Assembly (NCBI GenBank): GCA_036566745.1
Contig: DATCVR010000074.1
Location: 1 to 24,681, forward strand
From: DATCVR01 sp036566745
Lineage (GTDB): Bacteria > Actinomycetota > Actinomycetes > Jiangellales > Jiangellaceae
DNA: 24,681 nt
Direction of reading: 5' to 3'
The notes below the pieces were generated by a model. That model was not told the DNA's origin and did no database searches. It saw nothing but the letters and a program-made list of their open reading frames with translations. This document shows, piece after piece, positions 8,229-16,331 of the stretch. Position 1 is the first letter of the stretch; each line of letters opens with the position of its first letter. The translations under genes and the position numbers were made by a program.

Positions 8229-9698
8229 TCAGTGGCCGTGCGTGGACGTGGCGCCCGGGGCGGTGCAGGGCGCGGTGGCCGTCGCCTCGAGTTCGGGTTC
8301 GGCGTGCCGTTGAGCGACGTGCCGGGGAAGCATCGTGACCGACAGGATGCCACCGGCAGCCATCAGCGCGGCGCAGATCAGCAGCGACATGCTGTAGGCG
8401 TCGGTGAGCAGCCCAGGATCGGCGTACGCCTGACCGGCCAGCCCGGTGATGGCCGGCAGCGCGGCGACCGCCATCAGGCCGGCGGCGCGCGAGACGCCGT
8501 TGTTGACGCCGCTCGCGATCCCGACCAGGTGCGCCGGCGCCGACGCCATGACGGTGGCGGTGAGCGTGGGCACCAAGGTCGTCAGTCCCACACCGAGCAG
8601 CAGGACTCCGGGGAACACCGCGCTGGCGTACTCGTCGCCGGGTTCGACGAAGGAGAGCAGCACCACCCCGGACGAGCCGACGAGCGAGCCGATCCCCAGC
8701 ATCACCCGCGGCCCCACCCGAGCGCCGAGATCGCCCGACCTGCCGGAGAACACCAGCATCAGCAACGTCACCGGCAAGCTCGCGAGTCCCGCGGCGAGCG
8801 GGCTCCAGCCGAGCGACACCTGGAGCTGGATGACCAGGAAGAAGAAGATGCCGGAGAGACCGGCGTAGACGACGAACGTCATGGCGTTGACCACGCTGAA
8901 CGTACGATCGCGGAACAACGTGAGCGGCACCATCGGGACCGGTGCGACGCGTTCGCGGCGGAGGAACAGCACGGCCGCCACCACCGAGAGCACGGCCGAG
9001 CCGATCACCATGACCGAGGCACCCTGCCCGGGGACCTCGACCAGCGCGTAGGTGCTCGCGCCGAGGGCCACCGCGCCGAACACCGCACCGGGGATGTCGA
9101 AGCTGTCGCCGGCCTGCTCGTCACGACTCTCCGGGGCGTGCCGGACGGCCAGCCACACGGTCACGGCAGCGATGGGGACGTTGATCGCGAACACCCATCG
9201 CCAGCTGTACTCGAGCAGCCATCCGCCCAGCAGCGGGCCCACGATGCCCGCCGTCCCGGTCAGGCCGGCCCAGAGGCCGATGGCACGGGCGCGGTCGTCA
9301 GGGTGCATGGACGTCTGCAGGATCGCCAGGGATCCGGGCGTGAGGAGCGCACCACCGACGCCCTGCAGGGCACGCGCGGCGATGAGGACCTCGACGTTGG
9401 GCGCCATGGCACAGAGCACGGACGCCGCGGTGAACGCCAGGACGCCGATGACGAAGATGCGCCGTCGTCCGAGGTGGTCGCCGAGCGAGCCGCCGAGCAG
9501 GATCAGCGAGGCCAGCGTCAGCGTGTAGGCGTTGACCGTCCACTGCAGTGCCGCCAGATCGGCATCGAGCTCGCGCCCGATGGTCGGCAGGGCGACGTTG
9601 ACCACCGTGCTGTCGAGAAAGGCGATGCCGGAGCCGAGCACCATCGCCGCGAGTAGCGATCTACCCTGGCGGCTGCTGAGCCGCACCGATCCGTCCAT
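8229..9698 (-). CDS. MFS transporter, DHA2 (EmrB/QacA-like) family
   Basis: 489-residue membrane protein with about 14 hydrophobic segments, the count for the DHA2 drug:H+ antiporter group. Visible motifs are LDSTVVNVALPTI in the first segment (motif D1), GGSLGDHLGRRR in the loop after the second segment (motif A) and the Gly/Pro-rich motif C region GIVGPLLGGWLLEYSWRW in the fifth. The C-terminal ~30 residues are a polar tail ending THGH. It likely exports toxic or antimicrobial compounds by proton antiport; the substrate is unknown. It is divergent from the asparaginase gene with 62 nt between starts. No strong SD is visible before the ATG, so the start is slightly uncertain. No regulator gene is adjacent. 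Confidence 0.92.
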   Translation of the reverse strand: MDGSVRLSSRQGRSLLAAMVLGSGIAFLDSTVVNVALPTIGRELDADLAALQWTVNAYTLTLASLILLGGSLGDHLGRRRIFVIGVLAFTAASVLCAMAPNVEVLIAARALQGVGGALLTPGSLAILQTSMHPDDRARAIGLWAGLTGTAGIVGPLLGGWLLEYSWRWVFAINVPIAAVTVWLAVRHAPESRDEQAGDSFDIPGAVFGAVALGASTYALVEVPGQGASVMVIGSAVLSVVAAVLFLRRERVAPVPMVPLTLFRDRTFSVVNAMTFVVYAGLSGIFFFLVIQLQVSLGWSPLAAGLASLPVTLLMLVFSGRSGDLGARVGPRVMLGIGSLVGSSGVVLLSFVEPGDEYASAVFPGVLLLGVGLTTLVPTLTATVMASAPAHLVGIASGVNNGVSRAAGLMAVAALPAITGLAGQAYADPGLLTDAYSMSLLICAALMAAGGILSVTMLPRHVAQRHAEPELEATATAPCTAPGATSTHGH

Positions 9699-9760
9699 GC
9701 CGAGGAGGGTAGCTCTGGTCTAGGCTGCCACGGCCCACGATTCCGACCGGAAGGCCCGAC

Positions 9761-10798
9761 GTGTCCGACATTCCCGCCACGACCACGACGCCTCGTCCCC
9801 GCCGTGTGGTGGTGTTCGCTCTCGGCGGCACGATCGCCATGACGTCCGGATCGGACGGTATCGTACCCGCGTTGTCCGCCGAGCAACTCGTGGCCGCGGT
9901 TCCGGGACTGACCGAAACAGGCATCGACCTCGACGTCGTCGACTTCCGGCGGGTGCCCAGCGGGTCGTTGAGCTTCGACGACCTCGATGCCCTGGCCGAG
10001 GCGATCGACGAGCGGCTGGCCGCCAGGGTCGACGGGGCCGGCGTGGACGGGATCGTCGTCACCCAGGGCACCGACACGATCGAGGAGACGGCCTACCTGC
10101 TCGACCTGGTCCACAACCACCCGAACCCGGTCGTGGTGACGGGCGCGATGCGGCCTCCCGCCCAGGCCGGCGCGGACGGGCCCGGCAACCTCCTGGCCGC
10201 GATCCAGGCGGCCGCCAGCCCGCTGACCCGCGACCTCGGGGTGGTCGTGGTGTTCGCCGACGAGATCCACGCCGCCAGCCGGGTCCGCAAGACGCACACC
10301 ACCAGCGGATTCACGTTCCAGTCGCCGAACGGCGGGCCGCTCGGCTACGTCGTCGAGGGTCAACCCCGCGTGCTCTCGAGGCCGGCCACCCGGACCGTGC
10401 TCCCCGCGGCCATCGGGTCGCAGTCGGTCGAGATCGGGTTGCTCACGATGGTCCTCGGCGACTCGGGCGCGGCGCTGGAAGCGGTGGCCGAGCGAGTGGA
10501 CGGGCTGGTCGTGGCCGGATTCGGCGCCGGGCACATCCCCGGTGACCTGGTCGGCACGCTGGACAAGATCGCGGGGCGGATGCCGGTGGTCCTCGCCTCG
10601 CGCACCGGGGCCGGCTCGGTGCTGGAGCGCACCTACGGCTTTCCTGGCTCGGAGACGGACCTGCTCGCCAGGGGCCTGATCTCCGCGGGCTTCCTCGACC
10701 CGATCAAGGCTCGCATCCTGTTGCGTCAGCTCCTGGCCGGCGGGCACGGTCACGCCACGATGGTCTCGGTCTTCGCGTCAGCCGGAGGCTGGGCCTGA
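9761..10798 (+). CDS. L-asparaginase (asparaginase/glutaminase family)
   Basis: 345 residues. Hydrolyses L-asparagine to aspartate and ammonia. The N-terminal nucleophile Thr24 is in LGGTIAM (21-27); the second catalytic site is the GTDT motif (103-106, Thr104-Asp105) in VVTQGTDTIEETAYLLD, and Lys177 lies in RKTHT. The segment VTGAMRPPAQAGADGPGNLL matches the family. There is no signal peptide (the N-terminus is a short Thr/Pro-rich tail), so a cytoplasmic enzyme is predicted despite type II-like core motifs. Start GTG at 9761 has GGAAGG at 9749-9754, 6 nt upstream. A TAGGCT hexamer at 9721-9726 is a possible -10 element. The next gene starts 21 nt after the stop. Confidence 0.94.
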   Translation: MSDIPATTTTPRPRRVVVFALGGTIAMTSGSDGIVPALSAEQLVAAVPGLTETGIDLDVVDFRRVPSGSLSFDDLDALAEAIDERLAARVDGAGVDGIVVTQGTDTIEETAYLLDLVHNHPNPVVVTGAMRPPAQAGADGPGNLLAAIQAAASPLTRDLGVVVVFADEIHAASRVRKTHTTSGFTFQSPNGGPLGYVVEGQPRVLSRPATRTVLPAAIGSQSVEIGLLTMVLGDSGAALEAVAERVDGLVVAGFGAGHIPGDLVGTLDKIAGRMPVVLASRTGAGSVLERTYGFPGSETDLLARGLISAGFLDPIKARILLRQLLAGGHGHATMVSVFASAGGWA

Positions 10799-10819
10799 CC
10801 CGTGTGAAAGCCTGGGGCC

Positions 10820-11722
10820 ATGGTGGTCAAACAGGTGCTCGCAGGCGCCGGCGTGGCAGCGGTGGGCGGTTTGGCCTACGCGGCGGGGTTCGAGGTGCGG
10901 TCGTTCCGGCTGCGCAGGTTCACCGTTCCGGTGCTGGCGCCCGGAAGCCGGCCGTTGCGGGTACTCCACCTCTCCGACCTGCACCTCACGCCGGGCCAGC
11001 GCCGCAAGATCGCCTGGGTCCGACGGCTCGCCGCGTTGGAGCCCGATCTCGTCGTCAACACCGGCGACAACCTGGCCCACCCCGCCGCGGTGCCGGCCGT
11101 CATGGACGCCTACGAGCCGCTGCTGGGGATCCCGGGCGTCTTCGTGTTCGGGTCGAACGACTACTACGCTCCGAAGCCGAAGAATCCTGCGCGCTACCTC
11201 ATCCCTGTCGGCAAGGCCAAGCGCGTCCACGGGCTCGACCTGCCGTGGAAGGAACTGCGCGACAGCCTCGCCGACGCCGGCTGGCTCGACCTGACGAACA
11301 CCCGCGGTGAGCTGACGGTCGACGGGCGGCGTCTGGTGTTCGCCGGCGTTGACGACCCACACCTGAACCGCGACCGCTACGACCAGGTCTGCGGCCCGGC
11401 CGACGACACCGCCGACCTGGCCGTGGGCGTCTCCCATGCGCCCTACCTGCGGATTCTCGACGCGATGACGGACGACGGATACCGGCTGCTGCTCGCCGGG
11501 CACACCCATGGCGGCCAGCTCTGCGTGCCGGGCTGGGGGGCGCTGGTGACCAATTGCGACCTGGAACCTGCCCGGGTCAAGGGTGTCTCGCGGCATCCCG
11601 CGGCCGGCGGACCGGACGCGGCCTGGATGCACGTATCGGCCGGGTTGGGTACCTCGCCGTACGCGCCGGTGCGGTTCGCGTGCCCTCCGGAGGCGAGCTT
11701 GCTCACGCTCGTTGCCCACTGA
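10820..11722 (+). CDS. Membrane-anchored calcineurin-like metallophosphoesterase
   Basis: 300 residues. An N-terminal hydrophobic stretch (about 5-23) can anchor the protein; the rest is a metallophosphoesterase domain of the YkuE-like type. All metal ligands are visible: Asp53 and His55 in LSDLHL, Asp83 in TGDN, Asn113 in GSND, His206 in VSHAPY and His228/His230 in AGHTHGGQ. The natural substrate is unknown; relatives cleave phosphodiester or pyrophosphate bonds in lipid or nucleotide substrates. Actinobacterial genomes often place this gene close to yqeY and tRNA-Pro, as here. The start ATG at 10820 has only a weak SD. It is probably cotranscribed with the asparaginase gene. Confidence 0.92.
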   Translation: MVVKQVLAGAGVAAVGGLAYAAGFEVRSFRLRRFTVPVLAPGSRPLRVLHLSDLHLTPGQRRKIAWVRRLAALEPDLVVNTGDNLAHPAAVPAVMDAYEPLLGIPGVFVFGSNDYYAPKPKNPARYLIPVGKAKRVHGLDLPWKELRDSLADAGWLDLTNTRGELTVDGRRLVFAGVDDPHLNRDRYDQVCGPADDTADLAVGVSHAPYLRILDAMTDDGYRLLLAGHTHGGQLCVPGWGALVTNCDLEPARVKGVSRHPAAGGPDAAWMHVSAGLGTSPYAPVRFACPPEASLLTLVAH

Positions 11723-11733
11723 TCGGTCGCGAT

Positions 11734-11762
11734 TTCGGGAACGGTGCACGCTTGGATATGCT
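11734..11762 (+). promoter_or_regulatory. Candidate promoter of tRNA-Pro
   Basis: TTCGGG at 11734-11739 and TATGCT at 11757-11762 are separated by 17 nt and end 13 nt before the tRNA 5' end, a normal distance for a sigma70-type promoter. The -10 is a good match; the -35 is weak. Confidence 0.45.
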
Positions 11763-11775
11763 GTCCCGGCAACCT

Positions 11776-11851
<76 letters not shown>

Positions 11852-11860
11852 CAGGCCAGT

Positions 11861-11888
11861 GGCCCTGTCGATCTTCATCGACAGGGCC
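11861..11888 (+). terminator. Strong hairpin terminator after tRNA-Pro
   Basis: Perfect 12-bp stem GGCCCTGTCGAT / ATCGACAGGGCC closed by a CTTC tetraloop, starting 12 nt after the tRNA. No clear T-run follows, as in many U-less hairpins of high-GC actinobacteria. It most likely terminates the tRNA transcript and may act in both directions. Confidence 0.75.
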
Positions 11889-12179
11889 TCTCGCGTTATC
11901 AGGGTGCCAAGATGGGTGCCGGTCGTTGCCCTCAGATGGCAGCGCCGCCGCGCAAAGCGAGTCGGGTGACGTCCTCGACGGAGCTCGGCTGAAGGCACGT
12001 TTCGACGGCCTTGCGGACTGGCGTCGCAGAGACCCGGGTGGCCCTCGTCAGCGGCGTCACGCCCCGCCAACTTGTGTTCATGAGCTCCCTGGCCGAATGC
12101 CGGTGCCGATCCGCTCATGACGTGCTCGACGGCGACGCTGTAGGGACGTAATGGGCGAGGACCTACTGGCGCAAGCGAT
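11889..12179. other. Gene-poor stretch downstream of tRNA-Pro
   Basis: No frame on either strand gives a protein I recognise, and none combines a start with a credible SD. The only structure noted is the direct repeat GGGTGCC at 11902-11908 and 11914-11920, 5 nt apart. The stretch may be decayed DNA at a former tRNA integration site, but no integrase fragment is recognisable. Confidence 0.5.
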
Positions 12180-12419
12180 TCACGCTCTGACCGGTGCGAG
12201 AAAGGCGGTCAATCTGACGACGGCGAAGTTTGCCGTCACGCTTCGCCGCCGTCTCGAGTACGTGTGGCCAGCGACGATCCAGGCCAGGCGGATCCAGGGA
12301 GGTGCCGCACCAGCCATCGACGTCATGGAGATGGTCGACAGGTATATCGGCATGTCGACCAGCCGCCGGGTGTGTTCGACGATCGCTCGCCGGGCGTGTT
12401 CCGTGTTCAGCTCGGTCAT
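12180..12419 (-). CDS. Small hypothetical protein (79 aa)
   Basis: Not recognised. The ATG at 12419 is preceded on its strand by GAGAGGA about 8 nt away, and third positions are roughly three quarters G/C, in line with neighbouring genes. The protein starts MTELNTEHARRAIVEHTRRL, has a moderately hydrophobic middle (APPWIRLAWIVAG, about residues 39-51) and an Arg-rich cluster after it. It could be a short membrane-associated protein, the remnant of a longer one, or a chance ORF. An ORF on the plus strand covers the same bases with weaker codon bias. Confidence 0.35.
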   Translation of the reverse strand: MTELNTEHARRAIVEHTRRLVDMPIYLSTISMTSMAGAAPPWIRLAWIVAGHTYSRRRRSVTANFAVVRLTAFLAPVRA

Positions 12420-12550
12420 TCGGACTGTCCTCTCCGTGGGCTTCACCTCACCTCGCCGAGGGGCCGTCCGCGGGTTCCGATCATTGCTCGGCCCTCGCGG
12501 AAGGAGGCGACCGCGGCGTGCGTGTCGGGCTGGCTGGAGTCTGCGGTTTC
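12420..12550. other. Short non-coding gap
   Basis: 131 nt between the small minus-strand ORF and the DUF711 stop codon. It holds the SD of the small ORF at its left edge. No gene or clear terminator was recognised. Confidence 0.4.
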
Positions 12551-13699
12551 CTACAGGGGTCGGACGGTGCAGTCGGTGAGGTACTGACTCTGAAAATTGG
12601 TTCGATCACCGATCGCGGCGACTCCGTCAGTGGCGAAACGCACGGAGAGGGCCTTCCGGTGCTTGTTGGACAGCGCCTGGGTGAGGCGGAGGATCTCCAG
12701 CATTCTCGCCGGATCCTCGTCGACCCCGACGGGATAGGTGTCGATCCCGAGGCCCGAATGCAAGGACAGGAACAGATTGCGTTCGACGGAGAAGCGTCCG
12801 GCGTCGTACTCGGCGGTGAGTTCGCTGTCCTCGAGGCACGGCAGCATCAGACCGTTGAGCCCGACCGGCTGCGGGTTGTGGTTGCGCAAGAACTCCGTCG
12901 TCGTGACGTAGGTGCTCGTCGTGGTGGAGCGTTCGAACGCGAAGCCCAGTCGTTTGACGAAGCCGATGAGGCTGCCGGCGCCGGCACCGAACGGAGCCGT
13001 CGGACCGTCGATGCCGAGGAAGTCGCGGTCCCGGTGGAACTCTCGGACGATCTCCGTCCAGCACTGCCGCATGGCGGCCAGCCATTCCTCGACGCTGGTG
13101 GCACCGACGGACAGGTTCGTCGGCTGCAACCCGACCGCGAAGCCTTCCCGCGCATAGGCGGCGGCCGGGAAGAACGGGCTGCCTTGCGGGTTGTTGAACA
13201 CGTAGGCGAAGTTGAACGTGTGGCCTGGCCGCTCAGCCGCGATCCGCCGGAAGAAGTCGACGTGCTCGAGCCCGATGGTGGCGTCGGTGAGGTCGATCTG
13301 GAAGCTCGTGTTCGGCGCGGCGAAGAACGCCTTCAGCTGTCGGCGGGCCGAGAGGTACGAGAGCTTGCCGACGCACAGCGCCGCCGCACTGTCGCCGAGC
13401 TGGGCGGTGAGCCGGTCGATGTCCGTGGACTTGCTGCAGACGCGGATCGTCTGCACGGTGTACCCCTTGGCCTGGAGGCGTTCGGACAGCCCGTTGAGCC
13501 GCTCGATCGTCGCATCCGAGGGTGCGTCGGTGAAGTACGTGATGGTGCGGACGATCTTGTTCTCGGTGGGGATGTCGATGGTGCGCTCGGCGGCCCGGGC
13601 GAGGCCAGGCGCGGCCAACGACCCGGCCAGGGCGACCGCACCTCCGACGACGACCGAATCCCTGATGACCTCTCGACGGCCCAGGCGGGGTGTTTCCAT
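12551..13699 (-). CDS. Tat-exported DUF711 family protein
   Basis: 382 residues. The N-terminus carries a twin-arginine signal (Arg8-Arg9 in GRREVI, hydrophobic 16-30, likely cleavage after ARA near residue 36). The mature part matches DUF711 as I know it: an opening RTITYFTD strand (51-58), FPAAAY then GLQPTNL (177-196), FLGIDGPTAPF (227-237), GLMLPCLEDSEL (283-294) and SGLGIDTYPV (315-324). The biochemical role of DUF711 is not established, and most members I know of are cytoplasmic, so export through Tat (usually folded or cofactor-bearing proteins) is notable. SD GAGAGG lies 6 nt before the ATG. It sits 43 nt downstream of the aldehyde dehydrogenase and is probably its operon partner. Confidence 0.82.
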   Translation of the reverse strand: METPRLGRREVIRDSVVVGGAVALAGSLAAPGLARAAERTIDIPTENKIVRTITYFTDAPSDATIERLNGLSERLQAKGYTVQTIRVCSKSTDIDRLTAQLGDSAAALCVGKLSYLSARRQLKAFFAAPNTSFQIDLTDATIGLEHVDFFRRIAAERPGHTFNFAYVFNNPQGSPFFPAAAYAREGFAVGLQPTNLSVGATSVEEWLAAMRQCWTEIVREFHRDRDFLGIDGPTAPFGAGAGSLIGFVKRLGFAFERSTTTSTYVTTTEFLRNHNPQPVGLNGLMLPCLEDSELTAEYDAGRFSVERNLFLSLHSGLGIDTYPVGVDEDPARMLEILRLTQALSNKHRKALSVRFATDGVAAIGDRTNFQSQYLTDCTVRPL

Positions 13700-13742
13700 G
13701 TCGACCTCTCGGTTTCGGGACGAATGGCGATGACGAGTTCGG

Positions 13743-15251
13743 TCAGCCCGAGAAGGCGCCGCGGTTGATGCGCGTCCACCTCAGGTAGGTGAAGGCCTCG
13801 ATGCTGGATCGGCCGTTGAGACGCCCGTGACCACTGGCACCGACGCCGCCGAACGGCACAGCCGGCTGATCGGACACGGTCGCGTCATTCACGTGGACCA
13901 TGCCGGTGCGGATTCGCTGGGCGACCCTGACGCCCCGAGCCAGATCGCGGGTGAACACGGCGCCGCTCAAGCCGTACGGCGTGGCATTGGCGAGGCGGAC
14001 GGCGTCGTCATCGTCGCGGGCTCGCATGAAACAGGCCACCGGGCCGAACAGCTCCTGTTGCGCGACCGGGTTGTCCTCGGTGACCTCGGCGAGGACGACC
14101 GGAGGATAGAGGGCGTCGTCAGCGCGACGAGGGTCCGTTCCCAGCGCGAGGCGAGCGCCACGGGCGACTGCCGTCTCGACCTGGGAGTCGAGGAGCTGCG
14201 CCTGGTGGGCCGAGATGAGCGGCCCGAGCATGGTGGCGGGATCGTCCGGATCGCCGATGGTGAGGGCGCGGGCCCCGGCGATGAACCGGTCGAGGAACTC
14301 GTCGTAGACGTCGGCGTGGACGATGAAGCGGTTCGCGGCCATGCACACCTGGCCGGAATGGATGAACCGGCTCATGAGGCCGGCCCCGACAGCGAGGTCG
14401 AGGTCGGCGTCGTGAAGGACGACGAAGGCACTGTTGCCGCCGAGTTCGAGGACGACCTTCTTCAGGTGTCGCCCGGCCACCTCGGCGATATGGCGACCCG
14501 TAGCGGCGGATCCGGTGAAGGCGATCGCGCTCGGGATCGGGTGCTCGACGAGGCTGTCGCCCACCTCGGCGATGTCGGTGACCACGACGTTCAGCACACC
14601 CGCGGGGAGCCCCGCGGCGGCGAACATGTGAGCGATGAGCGTGCCGCCCGCCACCGGGGTGAGTTCGTGCGGCTTGAGGACGACGGCGTTGCCCAGCGCC
14701 AGCGCCGGGACCACGGCCTTGAGGGAGAGGAAGAACGGAGCATTGAACGGACTGATCACCCCGACGACACCGACCGGGAGCCGATCGAGGCGGTTCTCAC
14801 GATCGGCTTCCGGCGAGGGAAGGATCTCGCCGGTGGCGATCTCGCACCATGCCTCCGCGGCGTGCAGGAGATCGATCGCCAGACCGAATTCGAACTCCGC
14901 CTTGGACCGGGTGCCGCCACCTTCCCGCACCAGGTACTCGCGCACCTCGTCGCCATGCTCCATCAGCCAGTGCCGCGCTCGTTCGATGACGTCTCGACGC
15001 TGCGACGCGGGAGCGGCCGCCCATTCTCCCTGGGAGTCCGCGGCTGCTTGATAGGCCCGGTCGACATCCTCGACGGTGGCCATCGGGAAGGACGTGACCA
15101 GCTGGCCGGTGAAGGGATTGTGCACGTCCAGCGATCGTGAACTCGATCCGGTACGCCATCCCGCGATGTACTGGTGATCAAGGTACGGTGGCGCCTCGGT
15201 CACGTGGGCCGCGGAATCCGTCGTGCCAGTCGCGAAAGTCGATTGAGTCAT
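13743..15251 (-). CDS. NAD(P)-dependent aldehyde dehydrogenase
   Basis: 502 residues, standard ALDH superfamily length, no signal peptide. Catalytic and cofactor residues are in place: Asn170 in SPFNAPF, Lys193 in LKPHE, the FTGSAATG glycine motif (245-252), general base Glu269 in LELGGNS and nucleophile Cys303 in SGQVCMAANR. The C-terminal region has the GPVACFM and PFGGVGASGHGR blocks. The sequence resembles the benzaldehyde/vanillin/salicylaldehyde dehydrogenase subgroup, so an aromatic aldehyde substrate is possible but not shown. It is first in a two-gene unit with DUF711. A perfect 16-bp palindrome lies 31-46 nt upstream of the ATG. The SD is weak. Confidence 0.93.
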   Translation of the reverse strand: MTQSTFATGTTDSAAHVTEAPPYLDHQYIAGWRTGSSSRSLDVHNPFTGQLVTSFPMATVEDVDRAYQAAADSQGEWAAAPASQRRDVIERARHWLMEHGDEVREYLVREGGGTRSKAEFEFGLAIDLLHAAEAWCEIATGEILPSPEADRENRLDRLPVGVVGVISPFNAPFFLSLKAVVPALALGNAVVLKPHELTPVAGGTLIAHMFAAAGLPAGVLNVVVTDIAEVGDSLVEHPIPSAIAFTGSAATGRHIAEVAGRHLKKVVLELGGNSAFVVLHDADLDLAVGAGLMSRFIHSGQVCMAANRFIVHADVYDEFLDRFIAGARALTIGDPDDPATMLGPLISAHQAQLLDSQVETAVARGARLALGTDPRRADDALYPPVVLAEVTEDNPVAQQELFGPVACFMRARDDDDAVRLANATPYGLSGAVFTRDLARGVRVAQRIRTGMVHVNDATVSDQPAVPFGGVGASGHGRLNGRSSIEAFTYLRWTRINRGAFSG

Positions 15252-15281
15252 ACAACCAACCCCAAAGAATTGTGTCGTGGC

Positions 15282-15297
15282 ATCGACCTAGGTCGAT
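15282..15297. promoter_or_regulatory. 16-bp palindromic operator candidate upstream of the aldehyde dehydrogenase
   Basis: ATCGACCTAGGTCGAT is a perfect palindrome located 31-46 nt upstream of the aldehyde dehydrogenase ATG, where a repressor dimer could block a promoter. No transcription factor gene is adjacent, so the regulator would be encoded elsewhere. Confidence 0.45.
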
Positions 15298-15392
15298 CGT
15301 TCGTGACGGGGTAGTGCTCGCATGAAGTGCTGAAACAGATGTCGTTGAGCGGCGTTCGCGGCGCCGGCCGGATGCGTTCAGTCGTTCGTCCC

Positions 15393-16316
15393 TCAGGTCG
15401 CCCCGGCGACCACGGCACGCGCGGCGTCGAGACGCCGACGAAGGTCCTGCTCGACCTGGTCGAGTTCAGCTCGATGCTCGTCGAGCATGGCGGTTTGCAG
15501 CTCGCTGTCGACGGTGTGCCAGACGGTGATCACCTCGGTCGCCTCCTTGCACTCCACGTCGGCGGTTGCGACGGCGATCTCCTCGGCCGAAGCCTCCGGC
15601 TCGGCGAACCAGTCCTCAGCCGGCGGATCCCAGGGCGTCGCGTAGTCGAATCCGCGCTGCGCCATGCAGTCGGACCAGTCGGCGAACGCGGCGACCACGC
15701 GGGGATCGCCCATCGCGTCCTGGACGCTCTCGACATTGATGCGCTGCACCAGCTCCGGATCTCCGAGCTCACCTCCGAAGGCGCGCGTGGCCTCGCCGGT
15801 GCAGCCGTCCTGCGGGACCGGCTCGCCGCCGATCGTGGCGGCCGGCGTGGCGGCGCCCCAGAGAAGTTCCTCGGGTATCTCGTCTGCCGCTTCCGGCGTC
15901 TCGCCCGGCGGCGGCTCCTCGAGGTGATAGCCATGGGCGGCGGCGACGGCTCCATCGGCCAGTCCGTAGCGACGCTCAGCCAGCCCTGGTGCTGATCCCG
16001 CCGTCGTGACGGGGGCCGTCTCACCGAATCGGTGGAGACACTGGTCGACCAGCGTCACGAACGCATCGTCGACCAGCGCGGTCTCTTCCGCGTCCAGCAT
16101 GTACGGGGCGATCGGCAGGTCGAGCGCGCTGTCGGGCGCCGGGCTCGCGTCAGTGAGGGATGTAGGCCCCGTACTGCGAGGTGTGGCCGACGAGGTGGCC
16201 GGGCCGCTCGCGCACCCGGCCACCATCGCCATCGCGGGCAGGAACAGCGTCAACCCTCTGGCGACGCGCCGGGAGGCCTGCGCCGCCGGGGAGAACCGTG
16301 GTCCCTGGTCACTCAT
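15393..16316 (-). CDS. Lipoprotein of unknown function
   Basis: 307 residues. A long N-region with Arg16-Arg17, a hydrophobic stretch and the lipobox VAGC (Cys35) predict a lipoprotein anchored outside the membrane; the paired arginines leave Tat export possible. A Ser/Thr/Pro linker follows, then a soluble domain with four scattered cysteines (in VDQCLHRFG, QDGCTGEA, WSDCMAQRG, DVECKEATE) that could form two disulfides, and a charged C-terminal helix (about 270-300). The WSDCMAQRGFDY pattern is familiar from uncharacterised actinobacterial lipoproteins. SD GGAAG is close to the ATG. It is 141 nt upstream of the aldehyde dehydrogenase and 15 nt downstream of the I36 gene, probably read with the latter. 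Confidence 0.75.
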   Translation of the reverse strand: MSDQGPRFSPAAQASRRVARGLTLFLPAMAMVAGCASGPATSSATPRSTGPTSLTDASPAPDSALDLPIAPYMLDAEETALVDDAFVTLVDQCLHRFGETAPVTTAGSAPGLAERRYGLADGAVAAAHGYHLEEPPPGETPEAADEIPEELLWGAATPAATIGGEPVPQDGCTGEATRAFGGELGDPELVQRINVESVQDAMGDPRVVAAFADWSDCMAQRGFDYATPWDPPAEDWFAEPEASAEEIAVATADVECKEATEVITVWHTVDSELQTAMLDEHRAELDQVEQDLRRRLDAARAVVAGAT

Positions 16317-16331
16317 GTCGCTTCCGGAGTC

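Noticed and set aside
11889..12550. Integrase remnant or intact mobile element beside tRNA-Pro
   Set aside because: No tyrosine or serine recombinase motif in any frame and no duplicated tRNA 3' end within the window.
15393..15995. Plus-strand ORF opposite the lipoprotein gene
   Set aside because: The minus frame has a signal peptide, lipobox, SD and a start; the plus ORF has none of these and is a high-GC shadow.
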